Below are positions 1 through 9,455 of a stretch of DNA of 64,000 nt, in pieces. Location of the stretch: positions 62,001 to 126,000 of the forward strand of contig NZ_BMYF01000007.1 in NCBI RefSeq assembly GCF_014652135.1. The letters run 5' to 3'. Position 1 is the first letter of the stretch. Every line of letters begins with the position of its first letter. Position numbers and translations under genes: made by a program. Below the pieces are notes generated by a model, which did no database searches, had not been told where the DNA came from, and was given only the letters and a program-made list of their open reading frames with translations. The stretch comes from Mongoliitalea lutea. GTDB lineage: Bacteria > Bacteroidota > Bacteroidia > Cytophagales > Cyclobacteriaceae.

Positions 1-2
1 AT

Positions 3-353
3 GAGCGGCAATCGGATCGGTTTATAGGTGTACCTACCCCTGCTAATGCCTTATTGATAGCAACCTTACCATTTTTAATTCAGCGATTTGGAGCTAGTGT
101 TTCCTTTTTGGAAAACCCCTTTGTACTAGTGCTACTAGCGGTTATCATGTCTTTGTTATTGGTGGCAGAATTGCCCCTAATTGCGTTGAAATTCAAAACA
201 AAAGGATGGAAAGGCAATGAATTTCGGTTCATACTGATTGGCTTAGGAGGATTATTTCTTGTCAGTCTAGGCTGGGCAGGTGTTCCTTTACTAATTATTA
301 CTTATATTGTGTTGTCTGTAGTGGAGGGAATAGTACATAAGAATGCACAGTAG
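3..353 (+). CDS. pssA: CDP-diacylglycerol--serine O-phosphatidyltransferase, C-terminal part (cut by window edge)
   Basis: The reading frame is open from base 3, so the gene starts before the window and only its last ~116 codons are here. The stretch DRFIGVPTPANAL followed by three hydrophobic segments matches the C-terminal half of the Bacteroidota PssA family, an inner-membrane CDP-alcohol phosphatidyltransferase that makes phosphatidylserine, precursor of phosphatidylethanolamine. The catalytic CDP-alcohol motif would lie upstream of the window and cannot be checked. The ATG at 54 is internal and not a start. The stop overlaps the start of porU by 11 bases, so the two are probably co-transcribed. 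Confidence 0.8.
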   Translation, partial: ERQSDRFIGVPTPANALLIATLPFLIQRFGASVSFLENPFVLVLLAVIMSLLLVAELPLIALKFKTKGWKGNEFRFILIGLGGLFLVSLGWAGVPLLIITYIVLSVVEGIVHKNAQ

Positions 354-3300
354 CTTACGATTTTGTTTCATAGTTTGGGCCTGTTGGCTAGGCACCTTGG
401 CTAGGGCTCAGGAAGTTTTTGTGAAATTTCCTGTTACGGCAGAAGGCATGTATGCTATTAGCTTGGATGATTTGCGCCAACAAGGCTTTCAAAACCTATC
501 GGAAGTAGGTATTTTTGGTCAACATGGACCCCTTGAACAATTGATAACGGAAGAATTCAGGGAACTGAATCAACTCCCAAGCCAAATCTTGGGGAATAGA
601 ATCATTTTTTATGCACAAGGACCTCACCGGATTGAATCTTCTGAACACTCACTGCATCTTCATGCTAATCCATACTCAGACACCTTATATTACTTGGTAG
701 GCAGGACAACTCAACCGAGAAGAATCACCCTTGCAGCAAGCCCCATATCTAATAGCCCTGCAATCAGTCAGCTTTCTTTTGTTCAGTTTCGGAAATGGCA
801 AGAAGACAACATTCTAAATTCAGGCAGAAGTTGGTATTCCCGTCCTTTCTTTGGTGGACAGACTTTTACGTTTACACTAGCTCTGCCAAGCAAGCTGGGG
901 AATACACACCAATTATTCGTGCAATACTTAGGACAAGCGATTTCAGAGAACCGTTTTCAAATAAGTATTGCTGGTCAAAACTTTGAAACATTTACCATAC
1001 CCCCAATCCCAAATACTACCTTTGGTATAAAAGGTATTGAATCAAAATTTCAACGTCCAGTAACTTTTTCAGGTCAAGAACTTCAGGTTCGGACACGTTA
1101 TGAATCTGCTGACTTCAATGGTGCCGGCTTTTTAGATTTTGCTATACTGGATTCACAGACGCCAATTAGTAATCTTACCAACGCCGTCTACTGGCATAGG
1201 GGAAGCCCGGGTAGAATTGTTACTTCTGAGAATCACATTTTTTGGAAAATTCGCCCAAATTTTGATGTATCATTAATTGAAGGTGAAGCCGAATTACAAA
1301 CAAATGACCGTCTTGCTGTTTACCAAGAAAATCAAATTCCAGTCATTCGAAACTTTGTCAAGGTAAATATGGAGGCTAGAAGATCGCATCAACAAGCCGA
1401 ATTACTAATTATCACCCATCCAATCCTTTTAAGTCAAGCTAGCCGATTAGCCAATCATAAACACAACCGGGGTGTGTCTACATCTGTCGTATTAATTCAA
1501 GACATCTTCGACGCATATGCTTATGGAAATAAAGATGTCACAGGTATTCGTAATTTCATAGCTGATAAGTACCATTCAAGTGGCAATGTCAGCAATGTAC
1601 TGTTTTTTGGTAAAGGCACTTATGATTACAAAGGACTCTTTCAAGGTAGACCAAACTTGATCCCAATATATACCTCAAGAAATAGCTTAAACCCCCTGAC
1701 TACCTATAGTTCAGATGATTACTTCGGTATGTTAGAATTAGGCATGGGTGCTTGGGAAGAATCAATAGCAGGAGATACACCCATGCAAATTGGTGTGGGT
1801 AGAATACCTGCTATTAATACCCGGGAAGGACGGGAGGCAGTAGATAAAATTATTTCCTACGAAAACCCTGAATTAGCGCTAGGCAATTGGAAAACTCAAC
1901 TAGCTTTTGTGGCAGATGACGGAGATAACAATATCCATGTAACAGATTCAGAAAACCATATTCGTTATTTGGAAGAAAACCATCCTGAATTTTTTATACA
2001 GAAAATCTATTTAGATAGATTTGAACAAACCCAAGATGCGTCAAACAGGCAGCGATCCCCTCAAGCCCAAGAAGCCTTTAGAGAAGCTATTGAAGATGGA
2101 GTTTTATTTTTAAATTTTATCGGACATGGAAATGAAAACACTTTAACAGCAGAAGAGATTTTTACTGTTTCACAATTAAACGATTGGAGAAGGCACCCCC
2201 ACTTCCCTTTGATTATTACGGCTACCTGTGAATTTGGCAGGCATGATAGTCCGCTTTTACGTTCTGCTGCTGAAGAACTACTATTTGCTGATGGTAAAGG
2301 AGCTATAGGCCTATTGACCACCGGCAGACCTGTATTTTCTTCCATCAATTTCCGCTTAAATAGTGCATTTATCCAAGCAGTCTTCAAACAAGATGATGGA
2401 GAATGGCGTGATTTAGGCACCGTTTTTAAACTAACAAAAAACAATAGCCTCAATGGAACACTCAACAGAAACTTTTCTTTGTTAGGCGACCCGTCCCTCA
2501 AACTAGCTTTACCTGAATTGAGAAGCCGGACTGAACAAATCAATGATATCCAATTGGAAACAGAAATATCAAGCGTATCTGCCGGGCAATTGATTAGTGT
2601 TAAAGGTTCTATTGTAGATCCTTTAACCAGTGCTCTCATAGGAAATCAACATGGAGCATATGAGTTATTGTTCCTTGATAGAGCTTCTGAGTTTAGTCTT
2701 TTAGGGAATGAAAACCCACCAATGACTTTAAAAGAACGAAATAATTTTCTTTTTCAAGGGAAAGGCCAGATTATAGATGGAAGATTTAAAGCAGAAATTT
2801 TTATCCCAAGCCATATGGATGAAACATTAGCGAATGGACAAATAAAAGTATTCGCTAGTTTAAACAATGGTATGGAAGCATTTGGCCATGACGAAGTGGG
2901 TTTAGAAGGAAGATTTAAAAATGATGGTGATAAAGAGGGCCCTCAAGTGGTCATGAAGTTTGGTCTTGAAGAAGACCCTTCTGTCCGAGTCTTTGAAACA
3001 GCATTTATTCCAATATTGATTGAATTGGAAGACCAAAGCGGTATCAATGTACTCTTTACAAACCCAACAAAAAATATCGTGTTAACAATTAATGGGGATC
3101 GATCTATCATCTTAAATTCTGAATATAGGGCACTGGATAATCAGTTTAGGAAAGGTATTATCCGGACAGCCTTAAATGGTTTAAGAGATGGTATAAATGA
3201 ACTGCAATTAGAGGTCTGGGATAATGTAGGTAACCAAACAATTTTCAATCTATCAATAGAAATTAAAAACACCAACCAGCTTAGAATAATCGAACTACTG

Positions 3301-3588
3301 AATTACCCAAACCCATCAACAACATTTAGTAGATTTAGAATTGTACAAAATAGACCAGGCGAAAACCTAATTCTAAATTTGCGTGTTTATTCTTTGTTGG
3401 GACAAGAAATATATACCGAGGAAAAACGTTATATTGGAGCTGAATTTGTGATCGATGATTTGGAATGGAAATTTTTCCAAAGACAGACAAAATTTCCAGC
3501 GAAAGGAACTTATATTTACAAATTACAGCTGACCTCTGAACTCGATGGTAGTTCTGACAGTAGGTCTGGAAAAATACTGATTAGATGA
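343..3588 (+). CDS. porU: Type IX secretion system sortase PorU (C25 gingipain-fold protease)
   Basis: This 1081-residue protein is the surface sortase of the type IX secretion system, which cuts the C-terminal sorting domain from cargo and attaches the cargo to A-LPS. A signal peptide ends near residue 22 (ALARAQ-like end). The peptidase C25 domain carries the catalytic His in NFIGHGN (His595) and the nucleophile in TATCEFGRHDSP (Cys629), the PorU form of the dyad. The last ~95 residues start with NYPNPSTT and look like a type A sorting domain, as PorU itself has. It overlaps pssA by 11 bases and porV by 4 (ATGA), so translation is likely coupled. Confidence 0.93.
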   Translation: MHSSLRFCFIVWACWLGTLARAQEVFVKFPVTAEGMYAISLDDLRQQGFQNLSEVGIFGQHGPLEQLITEEFRELNQLPSQILGNRIIFYAQGPHRIESSEHSLHLHANPYSDTLYYLVGRTTQPRRITLAASPISNSPAISQLSFVQFRKWQEDNILNSGRSWYSRPFFGGQTFTFTLALPSKLGNTHQLFVQYLGQAISENRFQISIAGQNFETFTIPPIPNTTFGIKGIESKFQRPVTFSGQELQVRTRYESADFNGAGFLDFAILDSQTPISNLTNAVYWHRGSPGRIVTSENHIFWKIRPNFDVSLIEGEAELQTNDRLAVYQENQIPVIRNFVKVNMEARRSHQQAELLIITHPILLSQASRLANHKHNRGVSTSVVLIQDIFDAYAYGNKDVTGIRNFIADKYHSSGNVSNVLFFGKGTYDYKGLFQGRPNLIPIYTSRNSLNPLTTYSSDDYFGMLELGMGAWEESIAGDTPMQIGVGRIPAINTREGREAVDKIISYENPELALGNWKTQLAFVADDGDNNIHVTDSENHIRYLEENHPEFFIQKIYLDRFEQTQDASNRQRSPQAQEAFREAIEDGVLFLNFIGHGNENTLTAEEIFTVSQLNDWRRHPHFPLIITATCEFGRHDSPLLRSAAEELLFADGKGAIGLLTTGRPVFSSINFRLNSAFIQAVFKQDDGEWRDLGTVFKLTKNNSLNGTLNRNFSLLGDPSLKLALPELRSRTEQINDIQLETEISSVSAGQLISVKGSIVDPLTSALIGNQHGAYELLFLDRASEFSLLGNENPPMTLKERNNFLFQGKGQIIDGRFKAEIFIPSHMDETLANGQIKVFASLNNGMEAFGHDEVGLEGRFKNDGDKEGPQVVMKFGLEEDPSVRVFETAFIPILIELEDQSGINVLFTNPTKNIVLTINGDRSIILNSEYRALDNQFRKGIIRTALNGLRDGINELQLEVWDNVGNQTIFNLSIEIKNTNQLRIIELLNYPNPSTTFSRFRIVQNRPGENLILNLRVYSLLGQEIYTEEKRYIGAEFVIDDLEWKFFQRQTKFPAKGTYIYKLQLTSELDGSSDSRSGKILIR

Positions 3589-4802
3589 AAATAAGTAATA
3601 AATCATTTCTGAAGGGTTGGATTTTTTTTGGAATCACATCACTTTCTTTTGCTGTGAAAGCACAAAACTCTTCTTTGATTTCGGGGCAAGACCCAAATAA
3701 CCGCGTTATTACAACGGCGGTTCCATTTTTGAATTTTGCTCCAGATAGCAGACACTCAGCAATGGGTGATGCAGGTGTAGCATCTTCCCCAGATGCATTC
3801 TCTGCTCATTGGAATGCCGGTAAATTAGCATTTATTAATAATGATATGGGATTTTCATTGTCTTACTCGCCTTGGCTAGGAAGGCTTGTTAATGACATGT
3901 CTGTAAGTTACTTAACTGCCTATAAACGTATAGACGAGGTATCTGCTTGGGGCTTAGACATACGTTATTTCAACATGGGTGAATTACAACTCACTGACGG
4001 TAGAGGAAATGAATTGGGGGAGTTTACTCCAAGAGACATTGCAATTGGAGGAACATATTCAAGAAAACTTTCTGATAAACTTGGCTTAGGGCTTTCTGCA
4101 AGATTCATTCATTCGAACTTATCCGGCAATATTTCATCAGCGGGTGGAGCTGAAAGTAGACCAGGTATTACCGTTGGTACAGATGTGGGGCTTTACTACT
4201 CCAAAGACATCTATCCAGGCGATAAGTCAGGCACCTTTTCTTGGGGTTTGACCATTTCAAACATAGGTCCAAAAATCACCTATAACAGTGCTGAGGATTT
4301 GGATTTCATTCCGACCAATCTTAGAGTCGGCGTAGGTTACTCCATCAACATGAATGATTTCAATAAAATCACCTTCTTATTTGACGTAAATAAATTGATG
4401 GTACCTTCTCCTCCTATCTTTAGAAGAGACGAGAATGGCTTGATTATCATGAGACCTGATGGTACCCCTGATATAGAAGCAGGAAGAGACCCTAACAGAC
4501 CTTTACTTTCAGGTATGTTTGGTTCATTCTTTGATGCTCCTGGTGGATTCAGAGAGGAAATTCAGGAATTAATGATTTCTGCAGGAGTAGAATTCCTACA
4601 CAAAGAAATGTTTGCATTGAGAACAGGGTACTTTTATGAAAATCCAAATAAAGGTGGGAGACGTTTCTTTACTATGGGGGTAGGTTTTAAATACCAAGAA
4701 AAATTCAACTTTGACTTCTCTTATTTGGTTCCACAAATTCAAAACCACCCGCTTGGAGAAACATTGCGTCTTTCACTAAGCTATAATATTCCTACTAGAT
4801 GA
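3585..4802 (+). CDS. porV: Type IX secretion outer-membrane shuttle protein PorV
   Basis: PorV (405 residues) is the FadL-fold outer-membrane beta-barrel that takes folded cargo from the Sov translocon and hands it to PorU. A signal peptide ends in VKAQ near residue 27. The mature start includes VPFLNFAPDSRHSAMGDAG and ASSPDAFSAHWNAGKLAF, the family signature, and the protein ends as a barrel strand (LRLSLSYNIPTR). It overlaps porU and the next gene by 4 bases each (ATGA), which keeps sortase and shuttle in one transcript. Family assignment is firm; the role is from known homologues. Confidence 0.93.
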   Translation: MKISNKSFLKGWIFFGITSLSFAVKAQNSSLISGQDPNNRVITTAVPFLNFAPDSRHSAMGDAGVASSPDAFSAHWNAGKLAFINNDMGFSLSYSPWLGRLVNDMSVSYLTAYKRIDEVSAWGLDIRYFNMGELQLTDGRGNELGEFTPRDIAIGGTYSRKLSDKLGLGLSARFIHSNLSGNISSAGGAESRPGITVGTDVGLYYSKDIYPGDKSGTFSWGLTISNIGPKITYNSAEDLDFIPTNLRVGVGYSINMNDFNKITFLFDVNKLMVPSPPIFRRDENGLIIMRPDGTPDIEAGRDPNRPLLSGMFGSFFDAPGGFREEIQELMISAGVEFLHKEMFALRTGYFYENPNKGGRRFFTMGVGFKYQEKFNFDFSYLVPQIQNHPLGETLRLSLSYNIPTR

Positions 4803-6070
4803 GTTTAGACAGATCTATTGCTCCTGCATTTGTCATACCGGAGGAGATATCATTCATACAACCGATGCAAAGGACTCTACCCAATGGAGTCCGTTTGTAT
4901 TTTAACCCTACACCTTCTATTGGAGCTGTAAGGATCGAAGTTAACGCAGAGTCTCTTCGAGGTGAACTGAAAATTGCTAAAAAACTGGTTTCTTTCTTTA
5001 CCCTCCACATGTTGTTAGAGGGAACTAAAACCAAGACAGCTTCCGAATTGGATGACTTTTTTGATTACTATGCATCTGAAGTCGAAATTATATCCAGCTT
5101 TGAACATCAAGGCCTTGCCCTACTGACTACCAAAAAACATTTTTCTCAAGTTTTCCCTGTATTTAGAGAGCTGATGACTGAGGCTGTTTTTCCTGAGAAA
5201 GAACTTCAAAAGCGAAAGTCTCAAAAAGCACTTAACATCAGCATACAATTCGAGAAGAATGCAATCCGAGCTTCTCACCTGTTTCGCCAACAGCTCTTTG
5301 GCGACTCTCATCCGTATGGGATGATTTCCACTGAACAAGATGTGGAATTGATTGAGCGAGAAGATTTATTGGATTACTATCAAAACTATTTATGGGTCAA
5401 TACAGAGATTTTCGTTACTGGAGATTTATCAGAAACCGACTTACAGTTGATTGAATCCATGCTGGGAGATTTACCTGTGCACATGTATGACAGCACTCCA
5501 TCGGAATTCAGCAACATGGGTAATGAAATCTTTATTGAAGCTCGTGAAAAGTCCGTACAATCAAGTATTCGGCTAGGGTGCCATTTAATCCCCAAATCTA
5601 ACCCTGATTATCATGCATTAGCTGTATTTAACACTTTTTTGGGAGGTTACTTTGGAAGCCGATTAATAAAAAATATCCGGGAAGATAAGGGGCATACGTA
5701 TGGCATTTATAGCAGTATTGGTAGTCTTAGAAGTGCTGACTATTGGTTAATTGCAGCAGACGTTAAAAAAGAATTTACATCAGAAGTAATCGATGAGATT
5801 TACAAAGAAATCGAAATCCTTCAGCATCAAGCCATCCCAAAAGAAGAGTTGGAAACAGTCAGAAATTACTTGATAGGGAATCTGCTATCTTCCTTCAGTT
5901 CCTCATTTGAACTCATCACCCGATTTAAAGGAATTCATCAAGCTGGATTAGATTTGAGATTTTATGAAGATCGCTTTGAATTTTTGAAAAAATTCACTGG
6001 AGAGGATATTCAAAAAGTTGGAAAACGTCTGATTCAAAAAGATTGGTTTGTTGGAACTGTGGTAGGTTAA
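4799..6070 (+). CDS. M16 (insulinase-fold) family protein, probably catalytically inactive
   Basis: The 423 residues have the M16 fold: a beta-alpha N-terminal half with HMLLEGTKTKTASELDDFF and a second half with HALAVFNTFLGGYFGSRLIKNIREDKGHTYGIYS, the conserved R/Y motif of M16B proteins. Aligned with the active HxxEH zinc motif, the first His is Phe and the Glu is Leu (FFTLH), so zinc hydrolysis is unlikely; it resembles the non-catalytic partner subunit of M16 heterodimers. No signal peptide is visible, so it is probably cytoplasmic. It overlaps porV by 4 bases and closes the pssA-porU-porV operon. No active M16 partner is in the window. Confidence 0.8.
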   Translation: MSLDRSIAPAFVIPEEISFIQPMQRTLPNGVRLYFNPTPSIGAVRIEVNAESLRGELKIAKKLVSFFTLHMLLEGTKTKTASELDDFFDYYASEVEIISSFEHQGLALLTTKKHFSQVFPVFRELMTEAVFPEKELQKRKSQKALNISIQFEKNAIRASHLFRQQLFGDSHPYGMISTEQDVELIEREDLLDYYQNYLWVNTEIFVTGDLSETDLQLIESMLGDLPVHMYDSTPSEFSNMGNEIFIEAREKSVQSSIRLGCHLIPKSNPDYHALAVFNTFLGGYFGSRLIKNIREDKGHTYGIYSSIGSLRSADYWLIAADVKKEFTSEVIDEIYKEIEILQHQAIPKEELETVRNYLIGNLLSSFSSSFELITRFKGIHQAGLDLRFYEDRFEFLKKFTGEDIQKVGKRLIQKDWFVGTVVG

Positions 6071-7041
6071 CTCTTCCACAGCCTTTGCTTCCACTCTATC
6101 ACTAAAGATAGATCCCATTGAATCTGGCTTATCAATCGGTACCCTAGCAATTGAAGGCTGGGTATACCTAGCTCTTCGGCTAGTCCAATCAAATCTTTCG
6201 CAACTTTAAAATTCGCAGAAAAAGCTGCCATTTTCAATTCATACATCACACGAACTTTTAGAGCTTCCTGCTCTTCCTCATTTCGATTCATCGCTAGGAT
6301 TTTTCTGCAAACTTGATAAGTAGAAGGTAACATCTTAGACTGCCTTGCCTGGTACTGCTGGGAGGAAAAAGAAAACGGATGGATGTTCTTCTTCACACCA
6401 ATTTCTCCTGTATAAAAAAGAGGATACTTTCTGCTCATACGCACCATCAAATCAAAATCTTCGTAGTTCAATGATTCATCATAAAACCCTTCTTGACGAA
6501 ATTTCTCCGAGGAGATAACCAAGGATACAGATGATATGGGATTACCCTTAACAAGAGATTGATAAATATCACCTTCAAGAACTATACTATTCAACGTACA
6601 ATCATAAAACAACTTGGTTTGCTTTGTTACTTGATTCACTAATTCAACATTGGAGAATACAGCCCAAGCATTAGGTTTTTCAAGTAACTTCTTGACAGAT
6701 ACTTCTACATGTTGTGGAAATAACATATCATCCCCAGAAAGGTCAATAAAATAAAGACCTTTAGTTTTTCTGAATACATTATTAAATGAGTAACAGTAGT
6801 TTTCAGTATTTGAATATGAAATTATTGAAAAGCTTATTGTTGAAGGACATTCTTCCAGTACTTTTTGGCAAACATGTATACTGGAATCACTGCTGCCATT
6901 ATCTATTACAAATAATTCAATCGAAGGATAGGATTGATTAAAAACACTCCTCAAAGAAGCTTCAACAGTCTTTTCTTGATTAAAAACAGTACAGATAATA
7001 GATACAAGCGGAAGCTTTTGACTCACAGGTTCTTGCTCCAT
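6067..7041 (-). CDS. Family 2 glycosyltransferase
   Basis: A 324-residue GT2 (GT-A fold) enzyme. The N-terminus has VSIICTVFNQEKTVEASLRSV and VIDNGSSDSS, the nucleotide-sugar binding part, followed by LSGDDMLFP as the metal-binding DD motif. NYEDFDLMVRMSRKY near residue 200 is the usual acceptor-side ED motif. There is no membrane segment, so it probably works on the inner face of the membrane on a surface polysaccharide; donor and acceptor cannot be told. Its start lies 19 bases inside the upstream FemAB-like gene, so the two form an operon. Its stop overlaps the convergent M16 stop by 4 bases. Confidence 0.85.
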   Translation of the reverse strand: MEQEPVSQKLPLVSIICTVFNQEKTVEASLRSVFNQSYPSIELFVIDNGSSDSSIHVCQKVLEECPSTISFSIISYSNTENYCYSFNNVFRKTKGLYFIDLSGDDMLFPQHVEVSVKKLLEKPNAWAVFSNVELVNQVTKQTKLFYDCTLNSIVLEGDIYQSLVKGNPISSVSLVISSEKFRQEGFYDESLNYEDFDLMVRMSRKYPLFYTGEIGVKKNIHPFSFSSQQYQARQSKMLPSTYQVCRKILAMNRNEEEQEALKVRVMYELKMAAFSANFKVAKDLIGLAEELGIPSLQLLGYRLISQIQWDLSLVIEWKQRLWKS

Positions 7042-7913
7042 ATAGATTTTGTTTGATAAGTATTAGAAAATTTACTTTTAAAAAAAATTAGGGAATGATT
7101 TGCATGTTTACCCAAATCAGATGAACCCAGGTCTATAAAATCTACTTTAAGGGTCTTGCCTAATTGAACTAAATACTCTAACATATATTCTCCTAAATTT
7201 TTCACAGGAACATTAGAATCAAAACCCGAATATGCATAATAAAGTGAATTTGAAGTTAGTTGGACAGCAAGTGTATGTGCTACCATGTTACCTTTATAAT
7301 TAAGCGAAATGTGGAAGTACCGCTCTGGAAACTGTGAAATTTGAATTGCCAAAAGTTCTATTGGAATCAGCGAATCATATCTTTTTTGTTGATTCCATAA
7401 TTGTATCTGATTCAAAAATTCCAAAGATATTACTGGCCCATATGAAATTTCAAGTTTTTCATTTCTAGACAGTTTTGAACCAAATTCTTGCGCAAGCTTC
7501 TGTACATTTTTTTTCCCTTCAATCATTTGATGTATAACCATGCTTTTGAATTCAAAGCCTTGGATATGAAATATGTATTGGATTAGGTCTGAATGATGCT
7601 CATAAGCTAAAGGAGGCTGTAGAATAGTAAGCTTTTTACAGGATAGATTTTTAAGTTCTTGGCAAATATATGCCAACCAGTTCTCCAAAATTAAAGAACC
7701 TACTTTTCCGATAACCCAAACCCCTCCAAAAGGAAGATTTGGTAAAGAAATTGCTTCTTTTTCAATAGAAATAGAGATGTAGCAAAAGGCCCTCACTTTT
7801 CCATTTTTCACTATTGTAGCCTTGTAAAGTGGTTGCGGACTAAATTGGATAAGAAAAAAATCTTCTTTTTGATTTATTACCTTTTCAAATTTAAAATCAA
7901 TTCCAATATTCAT
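7023..7913 (-). CDS. FemAB/GNAT-like acyltransferase-type protein
   Basis: A 296-residue protein without signal or membrane segments. The second half (NYKGNMVAHTLAV, then YYAYSGFDSN, then KVDFIDLGSS) resembles the C-terminal GNAT fold of FemAB-like peptidyl or acyl transferases that work in cell-wall or polysaccharide modification. Similarity is by pattern only and catalytic residues cannot be named. It overlaps the following glycosyltransferase by 19 bases, which points to a joint role in decorating a surface glycan. An alternative is a general GNAT acetyltransferase. Confidence 0.55.
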   Translation of the reverse strand: MNIGIDFKFEKVINQKEDFFLIQFSPQPLYKATIVKNGKVRAFCYISISIEKEAISLPNLPFGGVWVIGKVGSLILENWLAYICQELKNLSCKKLTILQPPLAYEHHSDLIQYIFHIQGFEFKSMVIHQMIEGKKNVQKLAQEFGSKLSRNEKLEISYGPVISLEFLNQIQLWNQQKRYDSLIPIELLAIQISQFPERYFHISLNYKGNMVAHTLAVQLTSNSLYYAYSGFDSNVPVKNLGEYMLEYLVQLGKTLKVDFIDLGSSDLGKHANHSLIFFKSKFSNTYQTKSIWSKNL

Positions 7914-8262
7914 AATGCTTCTTTAATTGAATGATATTCTATTTTCTTCAATACAATTATATTCCTCAAATCGCAGATCATATTCAGCACTAAAAGAATA
8001 CCAGATTTTCTTTCAAAGATGAAGGTACTCCTCAATAGTACCTATTGGAGGAACTTTAATCCAAAATTTCAGATTTGCTGTCATATTAACCAAGTTTTCT
8101 TTTCTATAAATGAGATAGATCCTATTGCATTTGCTTAATGAGGAAAGTCAATCAAGTAAGGAGTTTAAAACTTAATTCATAGCTTAAAATTACGCTTATC
8201 AGAGAATAAATGGCTTAAAAAATTCTTAATTCTTACTTTTGCATGCACCAATTATCAAAGCC
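7914..8262. other. Divergent intergenic region with promoters and one hairpin
   Basis: About 350 bases between two divergent genes, very AT-rich, with no coding frame that looks real. It holds a -7 box for the + gene at 8234-8241 and an imperfect hairpin at 8030-8051 (CCTCAATAG / CTATT-GAGG with one bulged G) of unknown use. Nothing else is recognised. Confidence 0.5.
8234..8241 (+). promoter_or_regulatory. -7 promoter box of the yigZ-like gene
   Basis: TACTTTTG fits the Bacteroidota -7 consensus TAnnTTTG exactly and ends 21 bases before the TTG proposed as start. No clear TTTG -33 element is seen. The box overlaps the upstream TTG at 8239, which argues against that codon as the start. Confidence 0.55.
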
Positions 8263-8856
8263 TTGGAAGCAACAGATAGTTACCTAACCTTAGCAGGCAC
8301 ATCCGAAGCCATTTTCAAAGAGAAGGGAAGCAAGTTTCTTGCCTTTGCATTTCCTGTAACCTCAGAGGATGACATCAAAGAAGCCTTGGAAGACCTTCGA
8401 AAAAAATACTTTGATGCAAGGCATCATTGCTATGCCTATATGCTAGGGCAAGAGATGAAAATATTCCGGGCAAATGACGACGGTGAACCCAATCACTCCG
8501 CAGGCGACCCCATTCTTGGACAGATTCGTTCACATAATTTGACTAATGTATTGATAGTGGTGGTCAGGTATTTTGGGGGTACAAAATTAGGAGTCAGCGG
8601 ATTGATTCAGGCTTATCGTACAGCTGCTGCCGATGCAATAGCAGCAAATACCATTATCACAGAAATCGTCTGTGCTACCATTACTTTTTCCTTTGATTAC
8701 ATTGAAATGAATGCCGTTATGAAAATCATCAAAGACTATCAATTAGAGATTATTGATCAGATTTTTGATAATACCTGTCAAATGAAAATCAAGGTGAGGG
8801 AGGCATTAGAAGGAGAGGTTCTCGCAAAACTTGAAGAAATTGCTAGGGTAGATTAG
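8263..8856 (+). CDS. yigZ: YigZ/IMPACT family protein
   Basis: Member of the UPF0029/IMPACT family, of unsettled biochemical function, linked to translation regulation in eukaryotes. The N-terminal IMPACT domain shows KEKGSKFLAFAFPV, DARHHCYAYM, NDDGEPNHSAGDPIL and VVVRYFGGTKLGVSGLIQAY, all family hallmarks; the C-terminal ferredoxin-like DUF1949 part follows. A TTG at 8239 would add 8 residues, but the -7 box covers it, and the TTG at 8263 gives an N-terminus (EATDSYLT) of typical family length. The 3' end overlaps the convergent exonuclease gene by 4 bases. Confidence 0.88.
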   Translation: MEATDSYLTLAGTSEAIFKEKGSKFLAFAFPVTSEDDIKEALEDLRKKYFDARHHCYAYMLGQEMKIFRANDDGEPNHSAGDPILGQIRSHNLTNVLIVVVRYFGGTKLGVSGLIQAYRTAAADAIAANTIITEIVCATITFSFDYIEMNAVMKIIKDYQLEIIDQIFDNTCQMKIKVREALEGEVLAKLEEIARVD

Positions 8857-9455
8857 CGATTAAACAAGGTATCTAAATAGCCTTGGTACTGCAATTTTTT
8901 GTAAATCTCCAGACATGCCCAAGCATCTGTTGCCGCGTATACTTGCTGTTTGCTTGTCAACTCTAAGGCTTCCCAGTTGGACACCTGCTCATTTTTACTG
9001 ATCCGGATATTCAAAACCATTCCGCAGAGATTTCTCACACCTACATTTTCAAAACCAACTTTCTTCAATTCTTCGTTGAGGTCAAAAAAACTCTTGGGCT
9101 CAAAACCAATGGAAATTTTTTTCAAGGCCCGCAGGTCATCTAAGACCGCTGCACCAACTTTGACAATTTCAGGATTTTCCAAAATTCGTTGGATGGGCTT
9201 GGGAAGCCCAACTTTATTGAGCCTGAAAAGAAAAGCCTGATCTGTGGTAGCCAATTGTAACAAGGAAACCTGATACTGAACTCCTTTACGGAATGCAGGC
9301 CTTGTCTCCGTATCAAAACCCAAAATTTGTACACCTCGAAGCTGTTCTAAGACTTCCTCTACCTGATCTAAGGCTTCGACAAGGATGATTTCACCTTCAA
9401 ATTGACCAAGGGGTAATTCATTAATCTCCTCTTTGCTGATACGCATAGGAATCAT
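8853..9455 (-). CDS. DEDDy 3'-5' exonuclease, RNase D-like catalytic domain only
   Basis: A 200-residue protein made of one DnaQ/RNase D-type exonuclease domain. The acidic residues are visible in order: GFDTETRPAF (Exo I), AAVLDDLRALK (Exo II) and YAATDAWACLEIY (Exo III, the YxxxD form that defines DEDDy enzymes). It hydrolyses RNA or DNA 3' ends using two metal ions; the substrate is not known. HRDC domains of full RNase D are absent. Its start overlaps the nhaC stop by 4 bases, so it is second in that operon. A later ATG (residue 4) is possible. Confidence 0.85.
   Translation of the reverse strand: MIPMRISKEEINELPLGQFEGEIILVEALDQVEEVLEQLRGVQILGFDTETRPAFRKGVQYQVSLLQLATTDQAFLFRLNKVGLPKPIQRILENPEIVKVGAAVLDDLRALKKISIGFEPKSFFDLNEELKKVGFENVGVRNLCGMVLNIRISKNEQVSNWEALELTSKQQVYAATDAWACLEIYKKLQYQGYLDTLFNR

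Noticed and set aside
2061-2639. 192-codon minus-strand frame inside porU
   Set aside because: It lies fully within a firmly identified catalytic gene and shows no domain or promoter.
7914-8238. Possible small RNA or riboswitch in the long spacer
   Set aside because: Only one short imperfect hairpin is visible and no known riboswitch core could be recognised.
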